Notes: a model not told the origin generated them from the letters alone. A stretch of 64,000 bases of DNA from Sipunculus nudus (GCA_026874595.1 CM049314.1:31757729-31821728); one strand, 5' to 3'. Shown: positions 43,090-54,639, counted from the first letter of the stretch. Made by a program: numbers and translations.

Positions 43090-43595
43090 GTAAAGTTTAA
43101 AGGGACCCATTAACTTATAAAGCATGTTGAATTAACATGAAAAATAGCTTCTTCTCTTTCATTTTAATCTGTACTTGTAAAAATATTGCCTTGAAACCGT
43201 TTGCTTACTCAGTGGACCGGGCGCGATCACAGGTGTCAACATAAATACAGCACGTGTGGCTGTCTGCATCGCGGAGCCACAGCACGTGTCCATCACGGAT
43301 GCCCGACTGACTTGGCCCATAAAATGTAATACATGTTCCCGCTGGCTGAAACACCGTGTGTTGCGGCTCATATTCGGAACTCCGGTCACACGGCCTTGTT
43401 ATGGTTAACAGGCACACGTGGACTGTGTTTACCAACACGCAGAGCCATAACAAGGTGTTAAACAGCCGTATGCGAGGTACTAAGACGGTGTGCTCGGATT
43501 GTTTTGCTGGGAAACTTTTGCTTTTTATAAAGCAAAACTGAACTGATCTTGAAAAAGAATAGGCATAATATAGCTCCTGATTATGTCACTTTAAA
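43090..43595 (+). repeat. Dispersed repeat family, copy A (hairpin-bearing)
   Basis: It aligns in order with copy B (48118-48790): AAAGGGACCCA/AAAAGGACCTA start, GCGATCACAGG, CTGACTTGGCCCA, ATGTAATACATGTT/ATGTAAAACATGTT, CGTGTGTTGCG, CTCCGGTCA, CCTTGTTATGG and a TTTGCTG / AGCAAAACTGAAC end. It contains an 11-bp perfect inverted repeat CCTTGTTATGG (43394-43404) and CCATAACAAGG (43445-43455). Confidence 0.7.
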
Positions 43596-43986
43596 TATTA
43601 CAATGGTAAAGTTAAATGCTTGTTATTATTGAATTCTTCTCGCTTTGTTTTTTCATTGACCTTAAATGACTTGTGATGGCACAATGGCAACCTAGGTTGT
43701 CTCATCAGTCCGAACCAGATCACTGGTACAACATTCTTTTTTATGAAAATAGTAATCTGTAGACAATGAGTAGCACCCAGCTTGTACTATCTATATATAA
43801 TGCAAACTATGAAATGAAGAATGAAGAATAAAAATATTCTTATATTTTATAAAATCTAATTGGTTATGTAATTAAATGCAGGGTATGTCAGATGCAGCAG
43901 CGGAATGTACATCTTCGATTGGAGCCCATGTTTTTTATCATTTTTATACCAAATAATTCCAGAAAAAAACTAAAGCACTGTATACC

Positions 43987-44038
<52 letters not shown>

Positions 44039-44093
44039 ATGATTAGTGGTATAGCCGTGTTAGTCTGTAGTCGAAGTGTAGGTTTGGAGAAAG

Positions 44094-44153
44094 AGTGACG
44101 CCTTTTAGATAGACTAATATTAATAAACATGTTACTATCTAAAAGGCGTCACT
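44094..44153. repeat. Perfect 19-bp inverted repeat (hairpin) flanked by (TA)n
   Basis: Arms AGTGACGCCTTTTAGATAG (44094-44112) and CTATCTAAAAGGCGTCACT (44135-44153) pair perfectly around a 22-nt loop. Just upstream is AGTGGTATAGCCGTGTTAGT, which resembles a motif I associate with Penelope-like or related retroelements (from memory, unsure). (TA)n blocks at 43988-44034 and 44178-44213 bracket it. Confidence 0.8.
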
Positions 44154-44174
44154 GCTACTCTCTCTCTACATACG

Positions 44175-44219
<45 letters not shown>

Positions 44220-44521
44220 AATATGTGTGTGTGTGTGTGACATTCATTTTTACCTCAATGTATAGGAAAATAAGTGTCTAGAAAACTTTACGGGTGGGAG
44301 CTACCATATCGGATAGCTTAAATGACTAGAGATTACCATTGCTTATAGAAAAAAAAATTAACATTTATCCCCTGAAGAAAACTGTAAAGATTCATAAATA
44401 TTTGAATCAGTATTTGCATTATCCCGAGACATTAGTTCATTAGTTTGGCTGAATATATTTATATTTGGCAAAGCCATCCCTGTATATGGACTTACAATCT
44501 CCAATTCACCTGTTTCATTCA

Positions 44522-44600
44522 TTGTTATGGTTATGGTATGTGAGTGAACACAGTCCACGTGTGTCTGTTTACCATAACAAGACTACAGACCAAAACTAGA
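44522..44600 (-). repeat. Dispersed repeat family, copy C (partial, inverted)
   Basis: The plus strand shows TTGTTATGG (44522-44530) and CCATAACAA (44572-44580), a perfect 9-bp inverted repeat. The segment between them matches copies A and B when read on the minus strand (GTAAACAGACACACGTGGAC). Confidence 0.65.
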
Positions 44601-45249
44601 GGTCCGATCTTGCGCGTGCACAACTACTAAAAAAGGAGAAATGATATGGAAGATAAAAAAAAAGATACACTATTGGGATGCTTGAGTAAATCTTGATTTG
44701 TAAAGTAGCGCGGTATGGCCGCCAGGTGGCGTGCGCGCTATGTTTACATCTGTACCACTGATCTCGCAAACCTTACATCGCTTGTGTCCAGGATTACTCA
44801 AACGGTTTACAATGAAATATTAGCAGATACCATCAAATTTTAAGGAGAAAAAAACCAAGCTATGTGTATAAAGCATGTAACACTATATGAGTTTATTAAA
44901 TATACTTGGTATGTGAATAGGTACATTTAATACAAACAAAAATAATTTTAGACAATGCCAAACTGTTCAGAGAACTAAGTTTGTGTGTTTAGTATGTAAA
45001 TACCTTCCGAAAAGAACCTTTCTTATCCTCTTGTCCCTGCTGACTTTGTTTATGTTTCGGTCAAAGTTGATAATTTAGGTTTTAAATAGCATTTTAATAC
45101 ATGCTGAAAGACATGTCAAAACTAAATAAAAAAATTGGCACCATGTTTTTAAGGCTTCATAGAAAGGTGAAGAACAAAAATTCATGGGGTGTCACATTTT
45201 TACAAACAAAATTTACTCAGGACGAATTCGCTAGATATGCCCCTACACT

Positions 45250-46650
45250 AATAAGAATGTGAACTTAGCAAGTAGAACTGTAAACATGACAGGGGTGGCT
45301 ATGAACAAGGTCTGGCATTAGGAATGTGAACGTGGCAAGAAGGACTGTGCACATGACAGAGATGACTGTGAACAAGATCTGGCATTAGGAGTGTGAACGT
45401 GGGAAAAAATACTGTAAACATGAGAAGGATGATTATGAACAAGGTCTGGCATAAGGAATGTCAACGTGGCAAGAAAAACTGTAAACATGACGGGATGACT
45501 GTAAACAAGGTCTGGCATAAGGAATGTGAACCTGGGAAGAAGGACTGTAAACATGAAAGGATGATTATTAACAATGTCTGGCATAAGGAATGTGAACTTA
45601 GCAAGTAGGACTGTAAACATGACAGGGATGACTGTGAACAAGGTCTGACATAAAGAATGTGAACGTTTCAAGAAGGACTGTAAACTGATAGGGATGACAA
45701 TGAACAAGGTCTGGCATTAGAAAAGTGAACTTAGGAAGTAGGACTGTAAACATGACAGAGTTGACTGTGAACAAGGTCTGACATAAGGAATGTGAACATG
45801 GCAAGAAGGACTGTAAACATGACCGGGATGAATGTGATCACGGTCTGGCATAAGGATTGTGAACGTGGCAAGAAGGACTGTAAACATGATAGGGATGAAT
45901 ATGAACAAGGTCTTGCATTAGGAATGTGAACTTAGCAAGAAGGACTGTGCACATGACAGGGATGACTGTTAACAAGGTCGGCATAAGGAATATCAACGTG
46001 GTGAGAAGGACTGTAAAGGTGATAGGGATTACTTTAAACAAGGTCTGGCATAAGGAATGTGAACATGGCAAGAAGGACGGTAAACATGACAAGGATGATT
46101 ATAAACAAGGTGTGGCATTAGAAATGTAAAGGTGACAAGAAGAACTGTAAACATGACAGGTATGGCTTTGAACAGGGTCTGGCAAAAGGAATATACACAT
46201 GGCAAGAAGGACTGTAAACATGACAAGGATGGATGTGAACAAGGTCTGGCATTAGGAATGTGAAAGTGGCAAGACAGGATGGCTGTAAATAAGGTCTGGC
46301 TAGGAATGTGAACTTAGCAAGTAGGACTGTAAACATGACAGGGGTGACTGTGAACAAGGTCTGGCATTAGGAATGTGAAAGTGGCAAGAAGGACTGTAAA
46401 CATTAGAAGGATGATTATGAACAAGGTCTGGCATAAAGAATGTGAACGTGGCAAGAAGGACAGTAAACATGACAGGGATGACTGTGATCACGGTCTGGTA
46501 TAAGAAATTTGAACGTGGCAAGAAGGACTGTAAACATGCTAAGAATGACTGTGGATGAGGTCTGGCATAAGGAATGTGAACGTGGCAAGAAGGACTGTAA
46601 ACATGCCAAGAATGACTGTGAACAAGGTCTAGTATCTGGAACGTGAAAAG
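45250..46650. repeat. 67-bp satellite array, right part
   Basis: Continuation of the 67-bp array, about 21 units, more diverged than the left part. It ends near 46650. Confidence 0.93.
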
Positions 46651-48117
46651 TATTATGTAAAGTCAGTGTTTCTCATACTTTTAATATACATTAGAAAGTT
46701 ATCAGCGTTTCGTCAGGAAGACGAGGGTGATGCCTCACATCAATGCCATGATACACTATTGTATTTTTAAACATTAAAGATGCAGAACTTCAGCATTAAC
46801 AGATAGGGCGACAGCTGCACTGGTGGATACCATGTCATTTGATGAGATTTATATCTTAAAGTTCCTCATGTCATTTCAGTTATTGCGCTTCTTCAAAACA
46901 CATTCAAGGAGAGTGATTATTTCCCTATTTCCATTTGGCAGAATATTTGTATATTCTTTCTTCAGACTTTCTTTCTTAGCACATGAAGAACATTGAAAAA
47001 CGAATAACCAAGGCCATAACATCAGTCAAACAATAAAAGTAAATGTGACAGTAACAAAGATTTAACTATAGCCATTTATACCAAGAAAATATGGTATGAC
47101 AATAACGTAGTAATGTAACGTATTAATAAATATACTATGACTATGACAATAACGTATATTATTCATGGAAAGTGAAAGGGGCTGTGATGTAAAGTACCAA
47201 TTATATAAATGAAAGAGACTACCTAAGCGTTTCATCTACATTTCTTCTTAAGATTTCACCATTAATTACTATGATCATATTTCTGCCGCGGGATTAAGAT
47301 GTCATAATATTTAGAATTATCCCTTCTAACTGCTCTTTTAGTTAAGCCTTAAAGCAATCAATTATCGTAAGGTCCTTTAGCTTAATGCTTCCATATATAT
47401 GTAAACAGACAACTGTTCATATTTCTTAAAATATTTCGTTGATCTGTAAAACAGTTTATCTGGTGTAGTTTCACGGAAAAGAATTTGAACAGAATTAATC
47501 TTTTGCGCGTTTTCTTTAAAGAAACGGCATTATGTCTTCCCTTAAATTATGCAACATTATAAAAAATGATAAATTAATATTAAGTTTCTCGCAGCAATCC
47601 GTGTAAACTCAGTAAAAAAACTAATTGATTGATAATCCGTCAAAGGAATTGCTGCAAGTGAGTACCGACTGTTAACCGTTCGAGAAAAACAAAACAAAAC
47701 TTGCTGCTGTGTGTATGCGTGTAGGGGTATGTGTGGGTGGGTTTGTGCTTCTGTGAAACCTATTCCTATGTACAAAAAAACCCGATGTGACGCACATTTT
47801 GCCTTCACCGGCGTACCTCCTGTTGTTGAGTACTTCGCCGGCGTACGAGAATCTCAAAATGCACATTTCTGATTATTGTGACGTACCTCCAGATAAACCA
47901 CATTAGGGAACAGTGTTGGGCGCAAAAGTCCCAAACTAAATCGCGAAACAACTTAAAGATGATTCCATGTAACATTGCACTTAGAACTTGTATGGAAAAT
48001 CGGGAAATATAATATTAGTGATGTATGCATTCCAGAAGGTCCTTTTCCTCTCATTCTCGTCAAGTCAGGGGGAATAGATTAACAAAGAATATCTCTGGCG
48101 GGATATCTCTGGAAGTA
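46651..48117. other. Noncoding AT-rich intergenic DNA
   Basis: The only structure noted is a direct repeat CTTC(A/G)CCGGCGTAC at about 47804 and 47833, with an inverted GTACGCCGG near 48803. No gene seen. Confidence 0.5.
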
Positions 48118-48795
48118 AAAGGACCTAATCACCTATAAAACGTAAAAAAATAGCTGAAACTGTTGGCTTACTCCTGTACAGAAGTGTTATAAAAAAGGAC
48201 CTGTGCGATCACAGGCTAAACATAAACACAGCGCGTGGGAATCGCCAAGGCATCGCCCGGGCCACAACACCTGTCAATCAAGAGATGGCCTGACTGACTT
48301 GGCCCAAAAAATGTAAAACATGTTTCCGCTTGCTGGAATATCGTGTGTTGCGTTGACTCAAGGACCTGATACACAGGCTCCCGCTGTGCGTGTCATTTCA
48401 GTTGTGGCCCCCGGTTCAATCGTACAGGTCTGTTGCGATCGGTTATAGAAAGAATTTGCGTTTGGCCCATGGACCCTAATGTCCATCAAGCAGAATTATA
48501 TGATGAGGACATGATATATGTATATGTATAGGCTAGTTTGGACTAGTATTTAGGATCTGTCGCGCATGCGCAAAATCGCACCTCCGGTCATAAGGCCTTG
48601 TTAAGGTAAACAGACACACAAAGACAGAGTTTACTCACACACAGAACCACAACAAGGTGTTGAACAGCAATATGGGAAGTACTGAGACTGTTACACCTGG
48701 GATGGTTTTGCTGCGAAATTCTTGTTAAAAGCAAAACTGAACAGCTGGAGTGAATGAATAGGTATTATATTGCTCCTGGTTATGACCCTTGAATA
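48118..48795 (+). repeat. Dispersed repeat family, copy B
   Basis: Same order of blocks as copy A, but with about 220 extra bases (about 48350-48575) between CGTGTGTTGCG and CCTCCGGTCA. The hairpin arms are diverged here (CCTTGTTAAGG / CCACAACAAGG, 9 of 11 pairing). Confidence 0.7.
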
Positions 48796-49199
48796 AAGAG
48801 TGTACGCCGGTCAAAGACAAGTGAATCTGGGTGTGGGTAGGGGATGGTATATGTGTTTGTTTGCTGTTTTTTATGTCAGCACAGTATATATACGAGCAAA
48901 GTGTCACGGTTCATTAACACCAAGCATGGATCGAAGGTTAACTCTGCATACCAGAACAGAGGCTTGTCCAACAAAGTCAGGCCTTTGCATGCACATTAGA
49001 TAAAAATCCCCAAAAGATACCCCTGGGCAAAACAAACACATCGCCCTAAAAAAAAAAAAAAAACTACTGTATTGATGGAGATTGCGTTCTTGTATATTCC
49101 TGATGTGTTATCCTAAACTTCCATGACAATTTAGACATACTAACTGCAGGAGTTTTAAAATTCTGCTATGCAGGGGTAACTATTGTGGAATGCTCCCCA

Positions 49200-49470
49200 A
49201 CCCATGATTGCAATCACTTATTCGGCCCACATTCCGAGGTTCATTCACGACCACGTGACTGTACATTTGTGAATATTCCTTGATGACGTTACTGAATCTT
49301 GATCATGTGCCGGATCCACAACAACATTTAATCGATTTTTCATTGGCCCATTCAAGAAATGTCCTAAAGAATTTCATGAGATTCCGTTTATGATTGCTGA
49401 ATTATGTTGTGAACATACAAACACACACACGCCAACACGCACTCGCATACCATCCTGGCGGAGGCACAAA
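49200..49470 (+). mobile_element. Retroelement tail family, copy with (AC)n
   Basis: It aligns with 51890-52205: TTCGGCCCA, ACTTGTGAATAT-like, CATGTGCC(G/A)GATCCACA, TTTCATGAGAT, TATGTTGTGAACA, (AC)n and GGCGGAGGCA. It also shares the terminal GGAGG motif with 23130-23612. Confidence 0.6.
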
Positions 49471-50989
49471 TGTTTTAAGAGTCATACTTGTGGTTGTTAT
49501 AAGATATCTATCATAGCAGTGAACCATCAAAGTACAACGAAACGACACAGCTTTGGCACAGTGGCTAAAAATAGGGTCTGTAAAATATGGTTACGACGGC
49601 TATGGAGGTTATTTTAACCCAGCCTCCAATATACCTGTGCACGTGAAATGCTGCTCTTTTTATAATGTTATGTTAATTAAGTATACTTGTTTCTGGCATT
49701 AATGAACTAAATCAATCCTCAGTGCCCTTGCTAATATAAAAGAAAAATAACACACAAGATATATTAGGATTATGAAACACGTGTCGCGTATTGCTTTGGA
49801 TGTTTTGCAGTATTTAATGTACAGGGATAAAGCAAGCAATGAACTAGCCATGAATACATGTCTCTGCAGTTTTTGTGTGGACTTACAGGGCGAAAGTCAT
49901 AAAGAAAACTGCCCTGCAATGATCATCCACCTAGTTTTAATAACAGCACCCGGTAAAATCAACAGTGGTCTACAAGTGAGGAAGAAACCAAAATGAATAC
50001 ATGTGAATGAACAAAAAATGTACCAAATCTCTAATAAAATATCTCTAATGTTACCTCGATTTTCTGTGTCTCGGAGAACTAGGCTGTCAGTCACCTAATC
50101 CCCGGGGACACGTGTGTATAAGATAAACCAATATATACTAAATTGTGTGCCTAATTTTATTATTATTATTTTTTCAATATTTAAAATTTTATCAATCGGC
50201 TTGTTATATTGTAGAAACCATGTACCTGCATGTCTAAAGCGTTCTTAGAAATGACAAACATATTTGTTATATCATCTAGATTTTCAGTATGAGTTTCAAT
50301 ATTACAAGCTCTGTCATCTCCTTTTTGAGAAGGGCAAAAATGACGCAACTGTTTCACAGTTCCTATGTTATTCTTGGCTGGGCATTTTAAAGAGTAAGGG
50401 TACATACATTACCATATATTAAGGCTAATTAAGTAGTAAATCGTATAAGTATTTCTTTTTTTTTAATGGAATCGGACCAAGAATTCTGAATACCCTTAAT
50501 TTTAAATTTCATACGCCATTGGTAATGTGCTTGCTTTTGACATTACACGGAACCTGGCCATTCTGGGACAAGATAGACAGAAACTGCATAAATACGCCAA
50601 AGAACAAAACGATGACACATTTATATGTGCAATGAGTAATTACAAAGCTTATTTTCCGCTTCGTTTCCATGGTGCTATTTCACAATGAAAATTGACACCA
50701 CTGATGGACCATTTACTTGATGTGAAAGGCGTATTTTATTGTGGACCTTAAAGTAAACAGCTGAGAATCAAAAGCATAACCCATTAGTAAACACAAAACG
50801 CGTGATATAATGTGATACATAGTCTTATAGATTCCATCACACTGACACGGAAAAACCGACCCTTATTGCATTAACACTTCTGTTGATATTCTCAATAAAT
50901 GTGACGAAAAACACATTTTAACCCACCAAGGACACTTGTCTTTTACGCTTTTTTTTGTGGGTTCGGCGGGTATTTTAAGACAAGGGATT
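49471..50989. other. Noncoding AT-rich intergenic DNA
   Basis: Short frames without recognisable domains. Nothing supportable. Confidence 0.5.
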
Positions 50990-51690
50990 CACAGACTGCA
51001 GGACAGAGGTGTCAACTGATTCCTAGCGTTTGAAAATCACAATTTGCCACGTGGAATGATAGATCCACAACTTTCTTAATGCCGGGCCCCAGAAGATGTA
51101 TTGGGTGCCTGAACCATTTCTTACGTTTCTGTGGCTGGAAGCGACCTGGGAACCAATTTGTTAACCGAATCGAGAGCTGTGTCGGCGACATTTGCAAATT
51201 TAACGTTCTCGAGGGGCACTTATTTAATAAGCGCCCTCTCTCAGTGGCAAACAAACACTCGGCTAATAGGCTCCGTAGCATAATGGCAAGATGAAATGGG
51301 CAGATTATCTTCGGCGGGGTTCTCCGTGCCCTATGGATGACAAATATCAAAATGCACCCATTATTTAATTTGGCTTTTGACGCTTCCCCGCCATGGTGAA
51401 ATGCATCCTTAATTGATATATTTTCCTGTGTAAGTGTCGGACGGTGCTTGACGGATGGCAGGCGGCACTAAACGAAGAGAATTTGCCTGACACCTCTGGC
51501 TTTGTTGTCAGTAGCGAATCCTCTATATTCCATCACTGGTCGGAAATCACAGAAGGAAAGGCTGACAAAACCATCATTTAATTAATAATGCCCTCTAGGT
51601 AAGACCTGGTCCCTCCCCCCTCGTGCTCGCTGCCGCTCTGCCTGGCCGTGAAAGATCCAGCGCAGACCAGCCAAGCCGCAAAACAGCACT
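50990..51690. promoter_or_regulatory. Long unique GC-richer island with POU- and homeodomain-like sites
   Basis: 700 bp of repeat-free sequence contrasting with AT-rich flanks. It includes ATTTGCAAAT (51190-51199, octamer-like palindrome), TTTATTTAATAAGCGCCCTC near 51219 and TAATTAAT (51579-51586). The overlapping frames on both strands have no domain. This is the strongest conserved-element candidate outside the gene, about 18.7 kb upstream of Shox. Confidence 0.35.
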
Positions 51691-51889
51691 GGTTCAGGAT
51701 CACAGTTCATCCCACTGTCTGCTTCTCTTGGTCAGTATGCCGTTCTGTTTGAATCCTGACCTAAGACATTAACAGTATTATCATTTCATCTTTTATGATA
51801 AACATTCCCCAGGTGGATCTTCGTTTGAACATTTCTTTTCGCCTGTATGGCCACTATTTTTAAATCTAAAAGGGCCCAGACACATATAA

Positions 51890-52205
51890 TGAATATAACC
51901 CTCCGCCATGCGTTTGCATTCACTTATTCGGCCCATATTACAAGGTTTATACATGCATAACCAACAGTACACTTGTGAATATGCCTTCATGGCATTCTTG
52001 AATCCGGGTCATGTGCCAGATCCACACCGACCGATTCTTTTTCGGCCGATTCCTAAAATGCCCTGAAAATTTCATGAGATTTCATTCATGGTTGTGTGAT
52101 ATATGTTGTGAACACACACAAACACACCTTTACACACATACACTCATACACACAGACTAACACACGAACGGGAATGAGCACCTATCCTTACTTGCGGAGG
52201 CAATA
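51890..52205 (+). mobile_element. Retroelement tail family, second (AC)n copy
   Basis: See 49200-49470. The (AC)n section (about 52112-52165) is longer and the end is TTGCGGAGGCAATAAT. Confidence 0.6.
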
Positions 52206-52314
52206 ATCATATGAAAACTAGATATGAAGTAGTCTTTACTTAATCAAACGTGACTGAAGCCACTTTAATATGCGGATATTTGTGAAGGTTATCTGATATG
52301 ATATAATATGTACG

Positions 52315-52731
52315 TTAAAAAAAGAATAGGGCGTAGTCTAGGAGCCAAAACATTGGAAATTTAGTCGAGGCTTTAAGGGTTGATCTGTCAAGGTAGAAAT
52401 TCCAAAATTGTAACCGGTCCTCGGAGGTGGAGTGTCGGGTTGTATCGATTCCCCGATACACCCAAACATCGCGATACAAAGTCAAATATCGTTTCTGTAT
52501 CGTCCGATGTCCCTGTATTAATGTCTCCCAGTCTGCACTATGTAAGACATCAGACGTTAAATTTACCCTGCACGAAATGAGATGAACAGCAAAATAATTG
52601 CTAAAGTCTGCAAGAAATGCAATATATCTTTTCTTTAAGTAGTCATGGAGCACAGGCCGGGCAAAAGTGTCGTCGATCAACCCACCATGCACACAGGCCA
52701 GGTCTAACTTGATATTATGGTAGCCTGACAC
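52315..52731 (-). CDS. Unrecognised 138-codon open frame (hypothetical)
   Basis: This frame has richer amino-acid composition than the other frames here: LDLACVHGGLIDDTFARPVL, KKRYIAFLADFSNYFAVHLI, DWETLIQGHRTIQKRYLTLY, YRGIDTTRHSTSEDRLQFWN. It starts at a GTG-type codon just after a TAGAGTACTG tandem motif, with no ATG near the start, so it is more likely an exon or TE fragment than a complete gene. I recognise no domain. It could also be chance. Confidence 0.25.
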   Translation of the reverse strand: MSGYHNIKLDLACVHGGLIDDTFARPVLHDYLKKRYIAFLADFSNYFAVHLISCRVNLTSDVLHSADWETLIQGHRTIQKRYLTLYRDVWVYRGIDTTRHSTSEDRLQFWNFYLDRSTLKASTKFPMFWLLDYALFFF

Positions 52732-53435
52732 CTCTAGAGTACTGCTAGAGGCTAGAGTACTGTTAAATTGTTGGTACCAGTTTTGTGCAACTGACTGTTT
52801 GTGTAGCCTACGCTTGGATAATAGAGCTGGAAAAGATAAGGGGAAGGGAAAAATTAAATGTGAATATCTTGACTTCTAAATAACCAATTTTTATAATGAA
52901 GATATCTTAGGAAAGGTATGTTTTGTTTATTGTCACAGAAGGTTACGATAAGGCTAAACTCTCTTGTCTTCATTCGCATCTTATCCCTAAACATGCTTGA
53001 TGTTTGGATTTGCACATTCTTCAGCTGCCACATTAGTTGAGCAACTGGCGTGCTAAACCTTAATTACAGTATAAAACAACGATTTGGGAAAACCTAATTG
53101 CCACATTCTGTCACCCTTGATCATGTTGTGTAACTTGCAATTTAACCAGACCACAGATTTCCTGAATTAACCCTATATTGTCACAATATATGTTCTAATT
53201 ATACTTTCGAATCGGTTTGTGAAAAGATGATAACCTACTTTATTAAGTCCGAGTAAAATGAAGGAACTATGACAAGGGTAAAACTATGTTCAAATAACAT
53301 TTTAATAAAACAATTAATGTTAACAATAGACCGCTTGACCTTATACACATTTATTTAAATGGGCTATATTAAAAGTGCCTCTATCTTCATGAATAATTCT
53401 TCATGCAAAATTTGTAATAGACTTAATTCTTGATC
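52732..53435. other. AT-rich noncoding sequence
   Basis: Apart from a short tandem TAGAGTACTG motif near 52736-52766, nothing I can support. Confidence 0.5.
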
Positions 53436-53437
53436 AG

Positions 53438-53477
<40 letters not shown>

Positions 53478-53483
<6 letters not shown>

Positions 53484-53598
53484 GAATCAAACGATTGTAA
53501 GCATCGTGTTTACTAATTAGTTTCGTATCGAAGAGTGTCGTACGACGGTACGAAACTAATTAGTAAGCACGATGCTTACAATCGTTTGATTCCTTACA
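53478..53598. repeat. Near-perfect inverted repeat with 50-bp arms
   Basis: The left arm 53478-53527 (begins TGTAAGGAATCAAACGATTG) pairs with the right arm 53549-53598 with a single mismatch (T versus C near 53510). The loop is 21 nt (53528-53548) and itself contains the palindrome GTCGTACGAC. It follows directly on a (TA)n(TG)n block at 53436-53480. Candidate foldback/MITE. No coding content. Confidence 0.92.
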
Positions 53599-53773
53599 CA
53601 TAATATATTTATTTATACGCTCTGGTTACACCATCGAGCACTTTGCAATTAGTGCATTGCTAACAGCCTAGAAAGGACAATTGTGTATATATTGTTACGG
53701 AACCTAATATAAACAGATCACGAATGCGTGATGAACAAAAATTTTGTAATGGATATAAAAAAAAATCAGATTC

Positions 53774-54511
53774 TGTAACACTAGGCAGCGTGAAACGTCT
53801 AGGGGAATGAATAAAGAAGTCAGTGGTTCTTTGTTAACAAATAACTATAATTTATTCCTAAAACAACCCTTAAATCACAATACACTTAATCAATACAATT
53901 AAACAGCGGTTTAACAACAAATCAATACAATCACACAGTAAAATAAACAATATGCACAACACCTCGATACCACCACCGTCACAACGATAAGTTCTTTAAA
54001 TGTATACTCTCGGAGAATGACAGTCCAATGTAAAGCTCTTGTGACAATCCAGAAAGTAAACTTGAGGCAGACAGCATTAAATTGTATGAAGTTAGTAATA
54101 GTAGGATCCCTGAAATTACTGGATAATCGGACAGGTCCCACAAACTGACATAAACACGTCTGTGTCCGCTGGAATCTTCTCTCCTCTCTCTCGTTTTAAA
54201 ACACAGCCCCCTATTTATAACTTCTCACCCCAAGGCGATAATTTTCCACTTCTCGAACAGTCTAAAGGATCTTACATAATACCCAGTAAACACACGTTAC
54301 AGGAATCATCTAGAAAAACATCGCTGTGTCTCTACAACCAAGGGTCCACACGTGACCTCGGCCAGGCGAGAAAGCCCAAAGCTAGCATGACAAGGATTCA
54401 CCTGATGATCGGGTCGCATCCCGTGAAACAGTCTGTAGTGAATTTACAGTGTTGTTTTTCTTAAGTGTTATATCGCTCTGGCCTTGTTTGAAAGCCACTG
54501 AGCACGTTACA
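53774..54511 (-). mobile_element. Possible solo LTR
   Basis: On the minus strand there is a good TATA box (TATAAATAGG, about 54210-54219), and about 360 nt further an AATAAA (about 53851), the order expected in an LTR. The proposed ends are TGTAAC...GTTACA. I found no matching 5-bp target duplication and no internal coding region, so boundaries and identity are uncertain. Confidence 0.3.
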
Positions 54512-54526
54512 CCGGAGGGTAACTCT

Positions 54527-54544
54527 ACCTTCTCTCTCTCTTTA

Positions 54545-54634
<90 letters not shown>
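54527..54634. repeat. (CT)n(AT)n microsatellite
   Basis: A long CT run followed by a TA run. Confidence 0.95.

Positions 54635-54639
<5 letters not shown>

Larger units (their letters stand above)
41405..45249. mobile_element. 3.8-kb element with diverged long inverted terminal repeats, no transposase seen
   Basis: The left end is AGTGTGGGGGCATATGTCAC and the right end on the minus strand is AGTGTAGGGGCATATCTAGC. The similarity continues inward for about 110-120 bp to ATGGTGCCAATTTTT on both sides (41500 and 45145), with indels. It splits the 67-bp satellite exactly. Internal frames are short and match no transposase, so it is non-autonomous or decayed. It carries nested repeats: copies A and C of a hairpin family, a perfect 19-bp-arm hairpin between two (TA)n blocks, an (AAT)n tract (about 42431-42486) and a 40-bp tandem duplication. 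Superfamily unknown. Confidence 0.7.

Noticed and set aside
40599-46609. Many frames with 22-residue repeats on both strands
   Set aside because: The 66-67-bp satellite is stop-poor in several frames. The frames shift from unit to unit and there is no start, splice or domain evidence.
51012-51350. 112-codon minus-strand frame in the upstream island
   Set aside because: No domain. The opposite strand is also open over the same bases, as expected for a constrained noncoding block.
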